64,000 bases of DNA from Sphingomonas sp. R-74633 (GTDB taxonomy: Bacteria > Pseudomonadota > Alphaproteobacteria > Sphingomonadales > Sphingomonadaceae): contig NZ_JACCFG010000004.1 in the NCBI RefSeq assembly GCF_013416555.1, positions 248,001-312,000 of the forward strand. Reading direction: 5' to 3'. How positions within the stretch are numbered: the stretch's first letter is position 1; the number at the start of each line of letters is the position of its first letter. Below the pieces are notes generated by a model. That model was not told the origin of the DNA. It was given only the letters and a program-made list of their open reading frames with translations, and did not search any database. The position numbers and the translations under genes were made by a program. This document shows, one piece after another, positions 24,482 to 33,290 of this stretch.

Positions 24482-26164
24482 ATGCCGATCGGCCGCTACT
24501 GTGCTGTGTTGCTCTGCCTGCTCGCCCCCGCATTCGCCCGGGCGCAGGTCCAGCCCCCGTCCGACAATATCGTCGTGAAGGGCAAGGCCGACGAGCAGAA
24601 GAGCGATTGGAAGCGCGCCGAAACCGCGCATCTGATCGTCTATAGCGACGGCAGCGAAGCCGACCTCCGCCGGGTCACCACCAATCTCGAAAAGCTCCAC
24701 AGCCTGATGTCGCGCATCTATCGCGGCAATGCGCGAAGCGACCCGACGGTGAAGCTCCAGGTGACGTTGTTCGGCGACCGCGGCTTCTCGACCCGGCTCG
24801 GCCTGCAGAATCTGCGCGGGCTCGAAGGCCCCTATACCGGCAGCTTCGCCGAGCAGCGTTATTATGATCCGCGCGAGGATGGCGATGTGATCGCGATCGC
24901 CCGCAAGTCGCAGCTTCTCGACCTGAACACCAAGCGCGCCGACGACATCGATTGCGCGGAAGCGCTGGCCGAAGGCGCGCAGCAATGCACCGATGTCTCG
25001 GTCTTCCACCAGCCGCTCGTCCGCTCGTGGGAGGCGGTAGTCTACTCGGCGTTCGCGCAGCATTTCCTGCGCACCCACACGACCGAGGTCTTCCCGCGCT
25101 GGTATGTCGACGGGGTCGGCGCGATCTTCTCGACGCTGGTGGTGCGTGACGATGGTGCGGTCGATTATGCCCGCCCTCCCTTGGGCTATCGCGAGTTCTT
25201 CCGCTCCTATCGCCCGATCGACGTGGCGGACGTGGTAACCGGCAATTATCTCGACGCCTCGAAGCCCGAGTGGAACCCCTACCAGGCCTGGCTGGTCGCC
25301 CATTATTTCCTGTTCTCGAACCTGAAGGCCGAGCGCAGCAAGCAGTTCCGCACCTATCTGATCGCGATCGGGCGCGGCACGCCGATGCCGGAGGCGGCGC
25401 AGGCCTTCGGTGACCTGCGCAAGCTCAAGTCGGACCTGACCGCCTATCGCACCAGCGCCATGTATTTCGCGCGCACCGCCAAGCCGCCGGCGCGCGAGGA
25501 AGCGCCGCTGATCTCGCGCCTGTCGGTAACCGGCGCGGCGATGATCGAGGCGCGGCTTCAGCTCGGCGCGCGTCTGGCGCCCTTCCCCGCCGACGGCGCC
25601 AGTCCCGCCGAAACCTGGCTCGACCAGCTCCGCACCAGGCTGGCGGCGCTGCCCTATGAGCCCGAGGCGATGCTGGTGCAGACCGAGGCCGAGTGCCGCG
25701 GCGGCCATTCCGATACCTGCCTGGCGCTTGCCGAACGCCTGCTCGAAAAGACGCCCGACGATGTCCGCGCGCTTACCTGGAAGGGCGTGGCGCTCACCGG
25801 CCAGGCAGTCGCCGGCCCCGCCCCCGATCGCGCCGCCACGCTCGCCGCCGCGCGCAAGGTGCTGGAGCGTGCGATCCAGCTCGATGGCGAGGCACCACAG
25901 CCGCTGATCGCCTATTTCCAGAGCTTCACCCGCGCCGGCGAACGCGTGCCCGACAGCGCCATGCGCGGGCTGGCGCTCGCGATCCGCGCGGTGCCTGCGG
26001 CCCCGGCGCCGCGGCTGTACATGGCGCAGGAGCTCGTCCGGCAGAACCATGCCGATCTCGCGCGCCAGGTCGTCTATCCGTTGCTCTATGGTGCCGACGA
26101 AACGCCCGAGAAGCGCGCCGCGCAGGCGCTGTTCGCGCAGCCCGGCGCGCCGAGCGCGCGGTAA
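24482..26164 (+). CDS. Large secreted protein with C-terminal TPR-like repeats
   Basis: A 560-residue protein with signal peptide MPIGRYCAVLLCLLAPAFARA and AGGAACAG upstream. Residues ~40-330 contain AETAHLIVYSDGSEADLRRVTTNLEKLH, DPTVKLQVTLFGDRGF, FPRWYVDGVGAIFSTL and YQAWLVAHYFLF. This pattern resembles the peptidase_MA/DUF1570-like fold in which a degenerate HExxH helix is kept for structure; no HExxH zinc site is present. The C-terminal ~170 residues are TPR-like (LALAERLLEKTPDDVRALTWKG, ARKVLERAIQLDGEAPQPL). No enzymatic role can be assigned. Confidence 0.8.
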   Translation: MPIGRYCAVLLCLLAPAFARAQVQPPSDNIVVKGKADEQKSDWKRAETAHLIVYSDGSEADLRRVTTNLEKLHSLMSRIYRGNARSDPTVKLQVTLFGDRGFSTRLGLQNLRGLEGPYTGSFAEQRYYDPREDGDVIAIARKSQLLDLNTKRADDIDCAEALAEGAQQCTDVSVFHQPLVRSWEAVVYSAFAQHFLRTHTTEVFPRWYVDGVGAIFSTLVVRDDGAVDYARPPLGYREFFRSYRPIDVADVVTGNYLDASKPEWNPYQAWLVAHYFLFSNLKAERSKQFRTYLIAIGRGTPMPEAAQAFGDLRKLKSDLTAYRTSAMYFARTAKPPAREEAPLISRLSVTGAAMIEARLQLGARLAPFPADGASPAETWLDQLRTRLAALPYEPEAMLVQTEAECRGGHSDTCLALAERLLEKTPDDVRALTWKGVALTGQAVAGPAPDRAATLAAARKVLERAIQLDGEAPQPLIAYFQSFTRAGERVPDSAMRGLALAIRAVPAAPAPRLYMAQELVRQNHADLARQVVYPLLYGADETPEKRAAQALFAQPGAPSAR

Positions 26165-26170
26165 GGCGGG

Positions 26171-26434
26171 CTAGTCCCGCTCGAGCTTCCAGGCCGCGTC
26201 GAGATAATGCTCGGCGGCTGCCTTGAGCGCCGGCTCCTTCTCGAAGGCCTCGGCGGGCAAGGGCGCGATGCCGAGCCCTTCCATCACCACCCAGAGCGCG
26301 AATTTGCGCGAGGGCTCCTGCTCCACGCCGAAATCGATGCGCAGCCGCTCCTCACCGCGCTCACGCGTGGCGGCATCGAGCGCTTCCGGCTCGTCGGTGT
26401 CGAAATAATGGGCGAGCAAAGCATCGAGGTCCAT
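26171..26434 (-). CDS. Small acidic hypothetical protein
   Basis: An 87-residue protein beginning MDLDALLAHYFDTDEPEAL and ending AAEHYLDAAWKLERD, strongly acidic and probably all-helical with no signal peptide. I do not know its family. It lies 46 bases downstream of the sulfotransferase gene on the same strand and may be co-transcribed with it. No good ribosome-binding site precedes the ATG at 26434. The ATG sits inside the 3' arm of a perfect 17-bp inverted repeat (26423-26463), so its translation could be controlled by RNA structure. The frame is open further upstream, but that region is antisense-like sequence within the sulfotransferase gene. Confidence 0.7.
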   Translation of the reverse strand: MDLDALLAHYFDTDEPEALDAATRERGEERLRIDFGVEQEPSRKFALWVVMEGLGIAPLPAEAFEKEPALKAAAEHYLDAAWKLERD

Positions 26435-26463
26435 GCGCCCTACTTCGGCGCATGGACCTCGAT
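26423..26463. repeat. Perfect 17-bp inverted repeat overlapping a start codon
   Basis: Arms 26423-26439 and 26447-26463 are exact reverse complements around a 7-base loop (CTACTTC). The outer arm begins ATCGAGG and ends GCGCC. On the minus strand the ATG of the small gene (26434-26432) lies within the 3' arm. There is no T-run, so it is more likely an RNA hairpin or operator than a standard terminator. Confidence 0.85.
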
Positions 26464-26480
26464 CTGCAAGCGGGTGGCCG

Positions 26481-27407
26481 TTACGCCGCCACGCCGCTTG
26501 CAAGCCATGCGGCGCATTCGGGGCCGAGTTCGGCCTCGGCCATCGCCTCATAGACCACCACGTCGGCGCGGCTGAGCACATCGCGCCAGCGGCCATTGGT
26601 GCCCTTGTTGATGAAGGTCTCGGCGCCGCCATCCCAGAACACGCCGCCCAGCGGCGCGGCCTTGGCGGCATTGGCCTTCATCCAGTCGAAGCTGCAATGC
26701 TCCAGGATCTGCGGCCAGGCTTCGGGCGCCACGTCGATGTCGAGGAAGTCGGCGATCTTGCGGATCTCGCCGGGCATGTCGCGCTTCAGCGCCTCAAAAT
26801 GGACGAGGTGGACATTGGGCAGGTCGCGGATCGCCCACCAGGTGCGGACATTCTCCCAGAACGGCCAGAACGGCGCGCCATCGGCCTCGAGCCATTCGCG
26901 GAAATATTCGGCAATGTCGGGGTTGGCGGGCCCGATCGGCGGGCCAACGCGGCCCGGCGTATCGTTGAGCGCCGCGAACCAGGCATCGGTCGCGTTGAAA
27001 TGATGGTTGTGCAGGCTCCACGCCACGTCGCGGCCGTCGCGCGCGACATAGAGATACTTGGCCTCGGGGCTGAAACGCAGCGCGTCGACCGGTAGGTGCG
27101 TCTTCATCACGCGGCGATGCGTCTGCGCCTCGAGCGCGGCGAGCTTCATCAGCGCCGGCGGCACGCGCAGATCGACCCAGGGCGAGACTTCGGCGATCGA
27201 TATATCGGGATCGCCGCCGAAGATCAGCTGGCCGACAATCTGCTGCGTCCAGGTCGTGCCCGACTTGCCATAGGTAGCGACCACCACATCGTCGTCGCGG
27301 AAGACCAGGTCGTTCCACACGGTCGAATCGAAATGATGATTGTGCATCTCGCGCAGCTTGCGCGGCACCATTGCCGAAATTGCTTCCGGCGCGAACGTAA
27401 CGGGCAT
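26481..27407 (-). CDS. Sulfotransferase domain protein
   Basis: A 308-residue cytoplasmic protein from ATG 27407, with AGGGATAGGAAG directly upstream; a TTG at 27422 is the less likely start. The PAPS 5'-phosphosulfate loop reads YGKSGTTWTQQIV at about residues 45-57. The 3'-phosphate motif RDGRDVAWSLHNHH follows near residue 125, and the C-terminal FWDGGAETFINKGTNGRWRDVL matches the RKGxxGDWK-type block of sulfotransferase_1 enzymes. These enzymes move sulfate from PAPS to hydroxyl or amine groups of small molecules or lipids; the acceptor is unknown. The upstream region to 27625 is AT-richer and holds inverted repeats. Confidence 0.92.
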   Translation of the reverse strand: MPVTFAPEAISAMVPRKLREMHNHHFDSTVWNDLVFRDDDVVVATYGKSGTTWTQQIVGQLIFGGDPDISIAEVSPWVDLRVPPALMKLAALEAQTHRRVMKTHLPVDALRFSPEAKYLYVARDGRDVAWSLHNHHFNATDAWFAALNDTPGRVGPPIGPANPDIAEYFREWLEADGAPFWPFWENVRTWWAIRDLPNVHLVHFEALKRDMPGEIRKIADFLDIDVAPEAWPQILEHCSFDWMKANAAKAAPLGGVFWDGGAETFINKGTNGRWRDVLSRADVVVYEAMAEAELGPECAAWLASGVAA

Positions 27408-27528
27408 CTTCCTATCCCTCAAAAACCGAAGGGCGGTGATCTATTGACGCAATACACCAAGGTCAATTTGCAATATGCGCCAAATGCAACGAAGATGAAG
27501 GTCAGGCATAGCCAAGTGTTATGCCACG

Positions 27529-27574
27529 TCAGGACAATATATATCCTGAACGGTTCAATCGAACTTTACCGTTC
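27529..27574. promoter_or_regulatory. Inverted repeats in the sulfotransferase upstream region
   Basis: TCAGGA (27529-27534) with TCCTGA (27544-27549), and GAACGGT (27548-27554) with ACCGTTC (27568-27574). A nested GTTC/GAAC pair lies at 27553-27564. The 200-base region is AT-richer than its surroundings, sits upstream of the sulfotransferase and downstream of the porin gene, and is a plausible operator or structured 3' end. Confidence 0.4.
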
Positions 27575-27625
27575 CGTATCAGCGGTTTGCGCTTCGATTT
27601 ACAGTAATCGAAGCGCTCCCGACCG

Positions 27626-28798
27626 TCAGAACTCCAGCGTCGCACGCAAGGTCGCCACGGTGACGCGCTGCGCATCCGCATCGCCGCCACGGTTCCAGAT
27701 CATCTGCAGATCCGGCTGCAAGGTCAGGAACTTGGTGAGCTTGTCCGAATAGGTCAGCTCGATCGCATTCTCGGTCGCGGCGGTGTGTACGCCGTCGCCG
27801 CGCAGCAGATCGCGATAGCCTTCCGAGAGATAGGCCTGGTTCACGCCGAACGAGAACTGGCTGTCGTCGCGTCCGGGGACGAGGTGCGTCAGCAACAGGC
27901 CGCCCTGCCAGCCGCCCTTGTACGGCGTGGTCTTGCCTTCGGAGATGCCGGCGCGGACGAACAGGCTGGTCGCGAAGGGACGGTCCGGGTCGCCCAGCGC
28001 CTTTTGCGCGATCACATAGGCGCCGCGCGCGTCGCGGCGGACCGGGTCGCCGGCGCCATCCACCTGCGTGAGGTCGTCCTGGCGCTGGGAATAGCCCCAG
28101 GCACCGAGCGCGAACTTGTCGCCGTCCTTCTCCACGCCCGCCTCGCCGATCAGCAATACGCCGTGATGGAAGTCGAGTGCCGATCCATGCTCATCGCCGA
28201 GCGCACCCGCGGTGGCGTTGAGCACCGCGACCCGCGCAAAGCCGACGCCGCCGAAGCGCTGGTCGAGCCGTACCGCCAGCGCGGTGGTCGGGAAGATCGA
28301 GGGGCCGTTGGGTCCGGTCGCGGCGATCTCGGAGCCCACGCCGAACGCCGGGGCGATCAGCAGGCCCGAGGCGTCGCTCGAATAGAATTCGCTGTTGAGG
28401 TCGTAGAGGCCGGCGCGCAGCGTGGTGCCCTTGCCCAGCTTCTGCTCCACCCAGATCTCGAAGAGGCGCAGCTTGGGTGCGGCGACTTCGATATTGTCGA
28501 TGCCCTGCAGCGTGGCAGCCACGTCGTTGGGTCGGTCGCCCAGATTGTTGAGCACGTCGATATGGAAGCTCGCGCCCTTCCAGCCGACCAGCTGGTCGAG
28601 GTCGCCATTCGCCTCGACGTTCAGGTCGTCGAGCCCGAAGCTGCGCATCCGGCGGCCGTCCGCGGCCACGCCCGACAGGTCGACACGATAGGTCGCGGCG
28701 AGATCGAGCGCGGGCTCCTGTGCCTCCTGCGCCTGCGCCGAAGCCGCGCAAAAGAACAGTCCCAGAGCCGGCAGGCCCCCGCATAATATCGAACGCAT
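27626..28798 (-). CDS. OprB-like carbohydrate-selective porin
   Basis: A 390-residue outer-membrane protein from ATG 28798 with signal peptide MRSILCGGLPALGLFFCAASAQA. The sequence follows the OprB porin family: DLAATYRVDLSGVAADG near the start, alternating beta strands such as ASFHIDVLNNLGDRPND and LRAGLYDLNSEFYSSDASG, and a C-terminal Phe (RATLEF) as recognised by the BAM machinery. Members let sugars diffuse across the outer membrane. It is monocistronic and divergent from the chemotaxis receptor gene. The exact solute is not readable. Confidence 0.88.
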   Translation of the reverse strand: MRSILCGGLPALGLFFCAASAQAQEAQEPALDLAATYRVDLSGVAADGRRMRSFGLDDLNVEANGDLDQLVGWKGASFHIDVLNNLGDRPNDVAATLQGIDNIEVAAPKLRLFEIWVEQKLGKGTTLRAGLYDLNSEFYSSDASGLLIAPAFGVGSEIAATGPNGPSIFPTTALAVRLDQRFGGVGFARVAVLNATAGALGDEHGSALDFHHGVLLIGEAGVEKDGDKFALGAWGYSQRQDDLTQVDGAGDPVRRDARGAYVIAQKALGDPDRPFATSLFVRAGISEGKTTPYKGGWQGGLLLTHLVPGRDDSQFSFGVNQAYLSEGYRDLLRGDGVHTAATENAIELTYSDKLTKFLTLQPDLQMIWNRGGDADAQRVTVATLRATLEF

Positions 28799-28921
28799 TT
28801 CGTCAGCCCCAAAACCTTCATCCCCGAGCAACAATAATAGAGGGTCCGGACCAGCTTCGGTTCGGACGACCTATAATTGGGCTGAAGAAGGATGCCGCGG
28901 GCATTCCGTTCGGAGATGCTT

Positions 28922-30673
28922 GTGAAGATCACCTCGCTCAACAAGGCCACCACGCAGGCGGCCGCGATCCTGATCGGAATTACCGCCGTTTCGGGCGGCA
29001 CCGGCCTGTTCGTCGCGATGAAGCAGAACAGCGCGATCGCCGAGCAGACCGCGGCGGCCGGCCTTCTCCAGAATCACATGGAAGCCGACATGATGCACGA
29101 CGCGGTTCGCGCCGACGTGCTCAACGGCCTGGTCGGCGGCAATCGCCAGGAAGTGCTTGACGACCTCAAGTCGCACCTCGCCACGCTTTCGAAGAACATC
29201 GAGACCGACGCGGCCTTCCAGGGCGATGCCAGCATCGTCGCCGCCACCAGCAAGCTCAAGGCGCCGGTCGACGCCTATGCCGCCGCCGCGCAGCAGATCG
29301 TCGACGCCGCCGGCGCCGATGCGAACGCCGCGCACGCGCAGCTTCCCGCCTTCATGCAGCAGTTCCACGCGCTCGAAACGTCGATGGAAGCAGCGTCGGA
29401 AGCGATCGAGGCGCATGCCAAGCAGGTCGCCTCGAGCGCCGCGACGATGGGCATGATCGCGATGATCATCCTGACGATCACGCTGCTCGCCGGCATGGGC
29501 GCGGCGCTGCTGCTCGCCCGCACCGCCAAGCGCCTCCTGGTCCAGCCGCTGCTCGATCTCGCCGGCACGATGCGCGCGCTCGACGGCGGCGACCTCTCGG
29601 TTTCCGTGCCGCACACCGCCCGCGAGGACGAGCTTGGCGGCATGGCGCAGGCAATCGACGCGTTCCGCGACAAGCTCAAGGCCGCCGAGGCCGCCAAGGA
29701 AACCCAGACCCGCCTGATCGTCGACACGATCGGCACCAGCCTCGACGCGATGGCGCGCGGCGACCTCAGCATCGAAGTCACTGCCGAACTGACCGGCCCC
29801 TTCGCCGCGCTCAAGCGCAGCTTCAACGACGCCGCGCAGGGCCTGCGCGCGCTGATCGGCAATGTCGTCACCGGCACCGAGAATATCCGCACCGGCGCCA
29901 ACGAGATCGCCTCGGCCTCCGAGGACCTCGCCCAGCGCACCGAGCGCAACGCCGCGACGCTTGAAGAGACCAACGCCGCGGTGAACGCCATCGATCACCG
30001 CCTCAAGTCGATCGCGCTTTCCGCCAGCGAGACGCTGTCGCGCGCCGACGGCGCGATCGCAGTCGTCGGCAATGGCCGCGCGGTTGCCGATGAGGCGGTC
30101 CAGGCGATGGGCCGCGTCAGCGAGTCCGCCAAGGGCATCGACAGCGTCATCGAGGGCCTCGACAAGATCGCCTTCCAGACCCGCGTTCTGGCGATGAACG
30201 CCGCGGTCGAAGCCGGCCGTGCCGGCGAAGCGGGCCGCGGCTTCGCGGTCGTCGCCGACCTCGTCTCGGCGCTCGCGATGCGCGCCGAGGAAGAAGCCGG
30301 CCGCGCCCGCGACCAGCTCACCCAGACCCAGGCCGAAGTTGTCACCGCGGTCGAGGCCGTGATGAAGGTCGACGGCGCGCTCGCCGATATCTCCGGCGAT
30401 GTCGGCCAGGTCCATGCCCTGATCGGCACCATGGCCGAGGACAACAACGCGCAGAGCCACGCGATCAGCCAGGTCAGCGAGGCGATCGGCGACATGGACC
30501 GTGGCACCCAGCAGAATGCCGCCATGGTCGAGGAAACCTCCGCCGCCGCGCGCAACCTCACCCAGGAAGTCGAGACGCTCGCCAACAGCGCCGCCAGCTT
30601 CACCATCGCGGCGCCGAACGGCCGCGCCCCTGCCCCGGCCCGTCGGGCACTCGAAGCCAGCACGGTCCACTGA
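28922..30673 (+). CDS. Methyl-accepting chemotaxis protein
   Basis: About 583 residues. The start is uncertain: GTG 28922 has GGAG at 28912-28915 with good spacing, while ATGs at 28916 and 28892 touch their SD sequences. It has a first membrane span (AAAILIGITAVSGGTGLFVAM), a ~140-residue helical periplasmic sensor region rich in Ala, a second span (MGMIAMIILTITLLAGMGAALLL), a HAMP domain, and the kinase-control hairpin IAFQTRVLAMNAAVEAGRAGEAGRGFAVVAD (tip at about residues 410-440). The C-terminus ends EASTVH with no CheR-binding pentapeptide. No cheA/W/Y genes are near, so it must plug into a chemotaxis array encoded elsewhere. A strong hairpin follows the stop. Confidence 0.94.
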   Translation: MKITSLNKATTQAAAILIGITAVSGGTGLFVAMKQNSAIAEQTAAAGLLQNHMEADMMHDAVRADVLNGLVGGNRQEVLDDLKSHLATLSKNIETDAAFQGDASIVAATSKLKAPVDAYAAAAQQIVDAAGADANAAHAQLPAFMQQFHALETSMEAASEAIEAHAKQVASSAATMGMIAMIILTITLLAGMGAALLLARTAKRLLVQPLLDLAGTMRALDGGDLSVSVPHTAREDELGGMAQAIDAFRDKLKAAEAAKETQTRLIVDTIGTSLDAMARGDLSIEVTAELTGPFAALKRSFNDAAQGLRALIGNVVTGTENIRTGANEIASASEDLAQRTERNAATLEETNAAVNAIDHRLKSIALSASETLSRADGAIAVVGNGRAVADEAVQAMGRVSESAKGIDSVIEGLDKIAFQTRVLAMNAAVEAGRAGEAGRGFAVVADLVSALAMRAEEEAGRARDQLTQTQAEVVTAVEAVMKVDGALADISGDVGQVHALIGTMAEDNNAQSHAISQVSEAIGDMDRGTQQNAAMVEETSAAARNLTQEVETLANSAASFTIAAPNGRAPAPARRALEASTVH

Positions 30674-30680
30674 TCGGACA

Positions 30681-30709
30681 CATCCGCGCAACAAAATGTT
30701 GCGCGGATG
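30681..30709 (+). terminator. Hairpin terminator after the chemotaxis receptor gene
   Basis: CATCCGCGCAAC (30681-30692) pairs perfectly with GTTGCGCGGATG (30698-30709) around AAAAT, eight bases after the stop codon. No clear T-run follows. Confidence 0.7.
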
Positions 30710-30840
30710 CTGCAGTCTCACAAAAGAAACATTAGTGTAACGACGGTGACGCCGTACCGCCGTGTACCGTTCATGTTGGTCCTGTTGAGCCCCTGCTGAG
30801 AGCGGGGGCGGGTCGCCCCTTGGTAAAGGGGAAGATCGAC

Positions 30841-33105
30841 ATGAACATTTCGCGCTTACTTGGCGGCGCCGCTTTGGCTGTGCTCGCGTCCACGCTGGCG
30901 GCCGGCACCGCCCAGGCCCAGGATACCGCCCGGCCCACGACCGAGGCCGATGCCCCCGCCGAGGAGCAGCGCGCGAACGAGATCCTGGTCACCGGCCAGA
31001 TCTTCTTCCGCAACCGCACCGCCGATCCGAACCCGGTGCTGTCCTACGACCTCGAATATTTCCAGAAGTTCGAGCCGATCTCGGTCGGCGAGATGCTGAA
31101 GCGCGTCCCCGGCGCGACCTTCACGTCGGACGTGCTCGAATATGACCAGGTCCAGTTCCGCGGCCTGCCCGGCGGCTTCACCAACGTGCTGATCAACGGC
31201 CGCCGCGCGCCCGGCGGCGAGGCCGATGGCAGCTTCTTCGTCGATCGTATCCCGGCCGAGCTGGTCGAGCGCATCGAGATCGTCCGCGCGCCCCGCCCCG
31301 ACCAGCCGAGCGACGGCGTCGCCGGCACGCTCAACGTCGTCACCAAGGAAGCGACCAGCTTCAAGGGCGGCTTCGGCAAGGTCGGCGCGCTGCTCAACAC
31401 CCGCGACGGCGTGATCCGCCCCTCGGCCGCCGCCGCCTTTGCCGGCAAGCTCAGCGAGAGCACCGACTACTGGGTCGCGCTCAACTATCAGAAGCGCCGT
31501 AACCCCAAGGCGAAGGTCTCGTACCGCTTCGGCGACGAGCCGGTGACCAGCGACAAGCGCTTCCCCGGCGATCCGAACACCAGCAAATACGTCACCGATC
31601 CCGAGTTCAGTGACTTCGAGGCCCAGAGCGACACGCGCGACGGCAGCGACCTGTCGGGCAGCGCCGAAATCACCACGCGGTTCGGCGATGGCGGCCGCCT
31701 GCGCCTCAACGGCTTCTTCGTCGACACGCATCGTGACGAAGACGAGCAGTCGGTCACGCTCGAAGACGCGGACCTGGATTTCGACGGCGTCGAAGTGCAG
31801 CAGGAGCGCATCAAGCAGCAGACCTATGCGGTCACCGCCGATGCGAAGCTGCCGCTGAGCGACAGCGTCGAGCTGGGACTTGCCGGCGGCTGGAACCAGT
31901 ATCGCGAGAACACCAGGACCACCACGTTCGAGGGCGACAATGAGAACGACTATAGCGATCTCGACCTCGACGAGGAGGAAGAGCTCCACATCAAGGACAG
32001 CGAGTTCAGCGGCACGCTCTCGGGCAGCTATGACGGCGGCGCGTTCAAGCTGAAGATCGGCTCGGACTTCCTGTTCAAGACCCGCGACGGCCTGAACGAC
32101 GGCATCCTCACCGACATCTTCCGTATCCGCGAGAACCGCTATTCGCCCTATGTCCGCCTCACCTATGATCTGGGCTCGTCGCTCACGATCGACGGCGGCG
32201 CCCGCTACGAGATCGTCGACCGCAAGGTGACTGCGACCACCGCTTCGGGCGGGTTCAACAACGGCATCCTCAACCCCTCGCTGAGCGTGCGCTGGGCACC
32301 CAGCGGCGCCGACCAGTTCCGCGCCTCGGTCGCCCGTACGATCCGCCGCCCGGACTATGATCTGCTGTCGCCGATCGAATATGACGAGACGCCGGGCGAC
32401 GACGACACCACCACCGGCAATCCGGACCTCCGGAACCAGAGCGCCTGGGGCGTCGATGTCGGCTATGAGCGCCGCCTCGGCCGCAGCGGCATCGCCGGGG
32501 TGAACTTCTTCTACCGCGACATCAGCGACCTGATCGAACTCGTCGCGATCCGCGACAACGGCCCGGGCCAGGATTTCCGTCCGCAGAATATCGGTGACGG
32601 CCAGGCCTGGGGCGTCGAGTTCGACCTGTCGGCGCCGCTGACCTTCTTGGGGCTTCCCGACACCGGCATTTTCGCCAACTATACCTATCTCGACAGCCGG
32701 ACGACCGACCCGTTCACCGGCGAGAAGCGCCGCTTCAATGCCCAGCCGCACCATGTCTACAATGTCGGCTTCATCCAGACGGTGAAGGCGGCGGACGTCA
32801 GCTTCGGCGCGACGATCTCGGGCCGCTCCAAGTCGCTTGAGTCGAACTATGACGAGACGGTGGAGCTGCGCTACGATCCGGACCTCGAAGCCTTTATCGA
32901 GAAGCGCATCGGCAAGCACATCGTGCTGCGCGTCTCGGCCCAGAACCTGCTCGACCGCGTGAAGTATGAGGACTTCCGCAAATATGACGGCGACTCGCTC
33001 GAGGAGATCCTTGAGAACCGCGCCGCCGGCGACCTCGACGAATATGAAATCGAGCGCGAGCATTCCGGCCCGCTCGTCCAGTTCACCCTGCGCGCCGCGT
33101 TCTGA
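30841..33105 (+). CDS. TonB-dependent outer-membrane receptor
   Basis: A 754-residue receptor from ATG 30841 with AAGGGGAAG upstream. It has a signal peptide (to about GTAQAQ), a TonB box near ANEILVTGQ, a plug domain (ISVGEMLKRVPGATF, VLINGRRAPGG, IPAELVERIEIVRAPRP, GVAGTLNVVTKEA) and a beta-barrel ending FTLRAAF with the terminal Phe. Acidic, Asp-rich extracellular loops (YSDLDLDEEEELHIKD) stand out. It actively imports a large substrate using TonB energy. The substrate is unknown and no transporter or enzyme is adjacent. GC-rich potential hairpins around 30789-30820 lie in the leader. Confidence 0.93.
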   Translation: MNISRLLGGAALAVLASTLAAGTAQAQDTARPTTEADAPAEEQRANEILVTGQIFFRNRTADPNPVLSYDLEYFQKFEPISVGEMLKRVPGATFTSDVLEYDQVQFRGLPGGFTNVLINGRRAPGGEADGSFFVDRIPAELVERIEIVRAPRPDQPSDGVAGTLNVVTKEATSFKGGFGKVGALLNTRDGVIRPSAAAAFAGKLSESTDYWVALNYQKRRNPKAKVSYRFGDEPVTSDKRFPGDPNTSKYVTDPEFSDFEAQSDTRDGSDLSGSAEITTRFGDGGRLRLNGFFVDTHRDEDEQSVTLEDADLDFDGVEVQQERIKQQTYAVTADAKLPLSDSVELGLAGGWNQYRENTRTTTFEGDNENDYSDLDLDEEEELHIKDSEFSGTLSGSYDGGAFKLKIGSDFLFKTRDGLNDGILTDIFRIRENRYSPYVRLTYDLGSSLTIDGGARYEIVDRKVTATTASGGFNNGILNPSLSVRWAPSGADQFRASVARTIRRPDYDLLSPIEYDETPGDDDTTTGNPDLRNQSAWGVDVGYERRLGRSGIAGVNFFYRDISDLIELVAIRDNGPGQDFRPQNIGDGQAWGVEFDLSAPLTFLGLPDTGIFANYTYLDSRTTDPFTGEKRRFNAQPHHVYNVGFIQTVKAADVSFGATISGRSKSLESNYDETVELRYDPDLEAFIEKRIGKHIVLRVSAQNLLDRVKYEDFRKYDGDSLEEILENRAAGDLDEYEIEREHSGPLVQFTLRAAF

Positions 33106-33113
33106 TCCAGCCT

Positions 33114-33243
33114 GTCTCCCTCTCCCCTCCGGGGAGAGGGTGGCGACCCCGGCGAAAGCCGGGGGAAGCCGGGAGAGGGGCTGTGCGGCCCACCATCGAT
33201 AGGCCCCTCTCCCCGGCCCTCTCCCCGGAGGAGAGAGGGAGGA
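33114..33243. repeat. Palindromic intergenic repeat (sphingomonad REP-like)
   Basis: Arms 33117-33140 and 33217-33240 are reverse complements with one mismatch in 24. Each arm is itself nearly palindromic around CCTCTCCCC and GGGGAGAGG. Between them are CCCCGGC/GCCGGGG hairpins. The element fills the gap between the TonB receptor and DUF1993 genes and may act as a terminator or be a short mobile repeat. Confidence 0.8.
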
Positions 33244-33290
33244 GCTTTGTACCGTTGCGCAGCCGTCCCGCCCCCACTATCTCCGCGCGC

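Noticed and set aside
33183..33290. N-terminal extension of the DUF1993 protein into the upstream repeat
   Set aside because: The extension is translated palindromic repeat; the ATG at 33291 matches the family's normal start.
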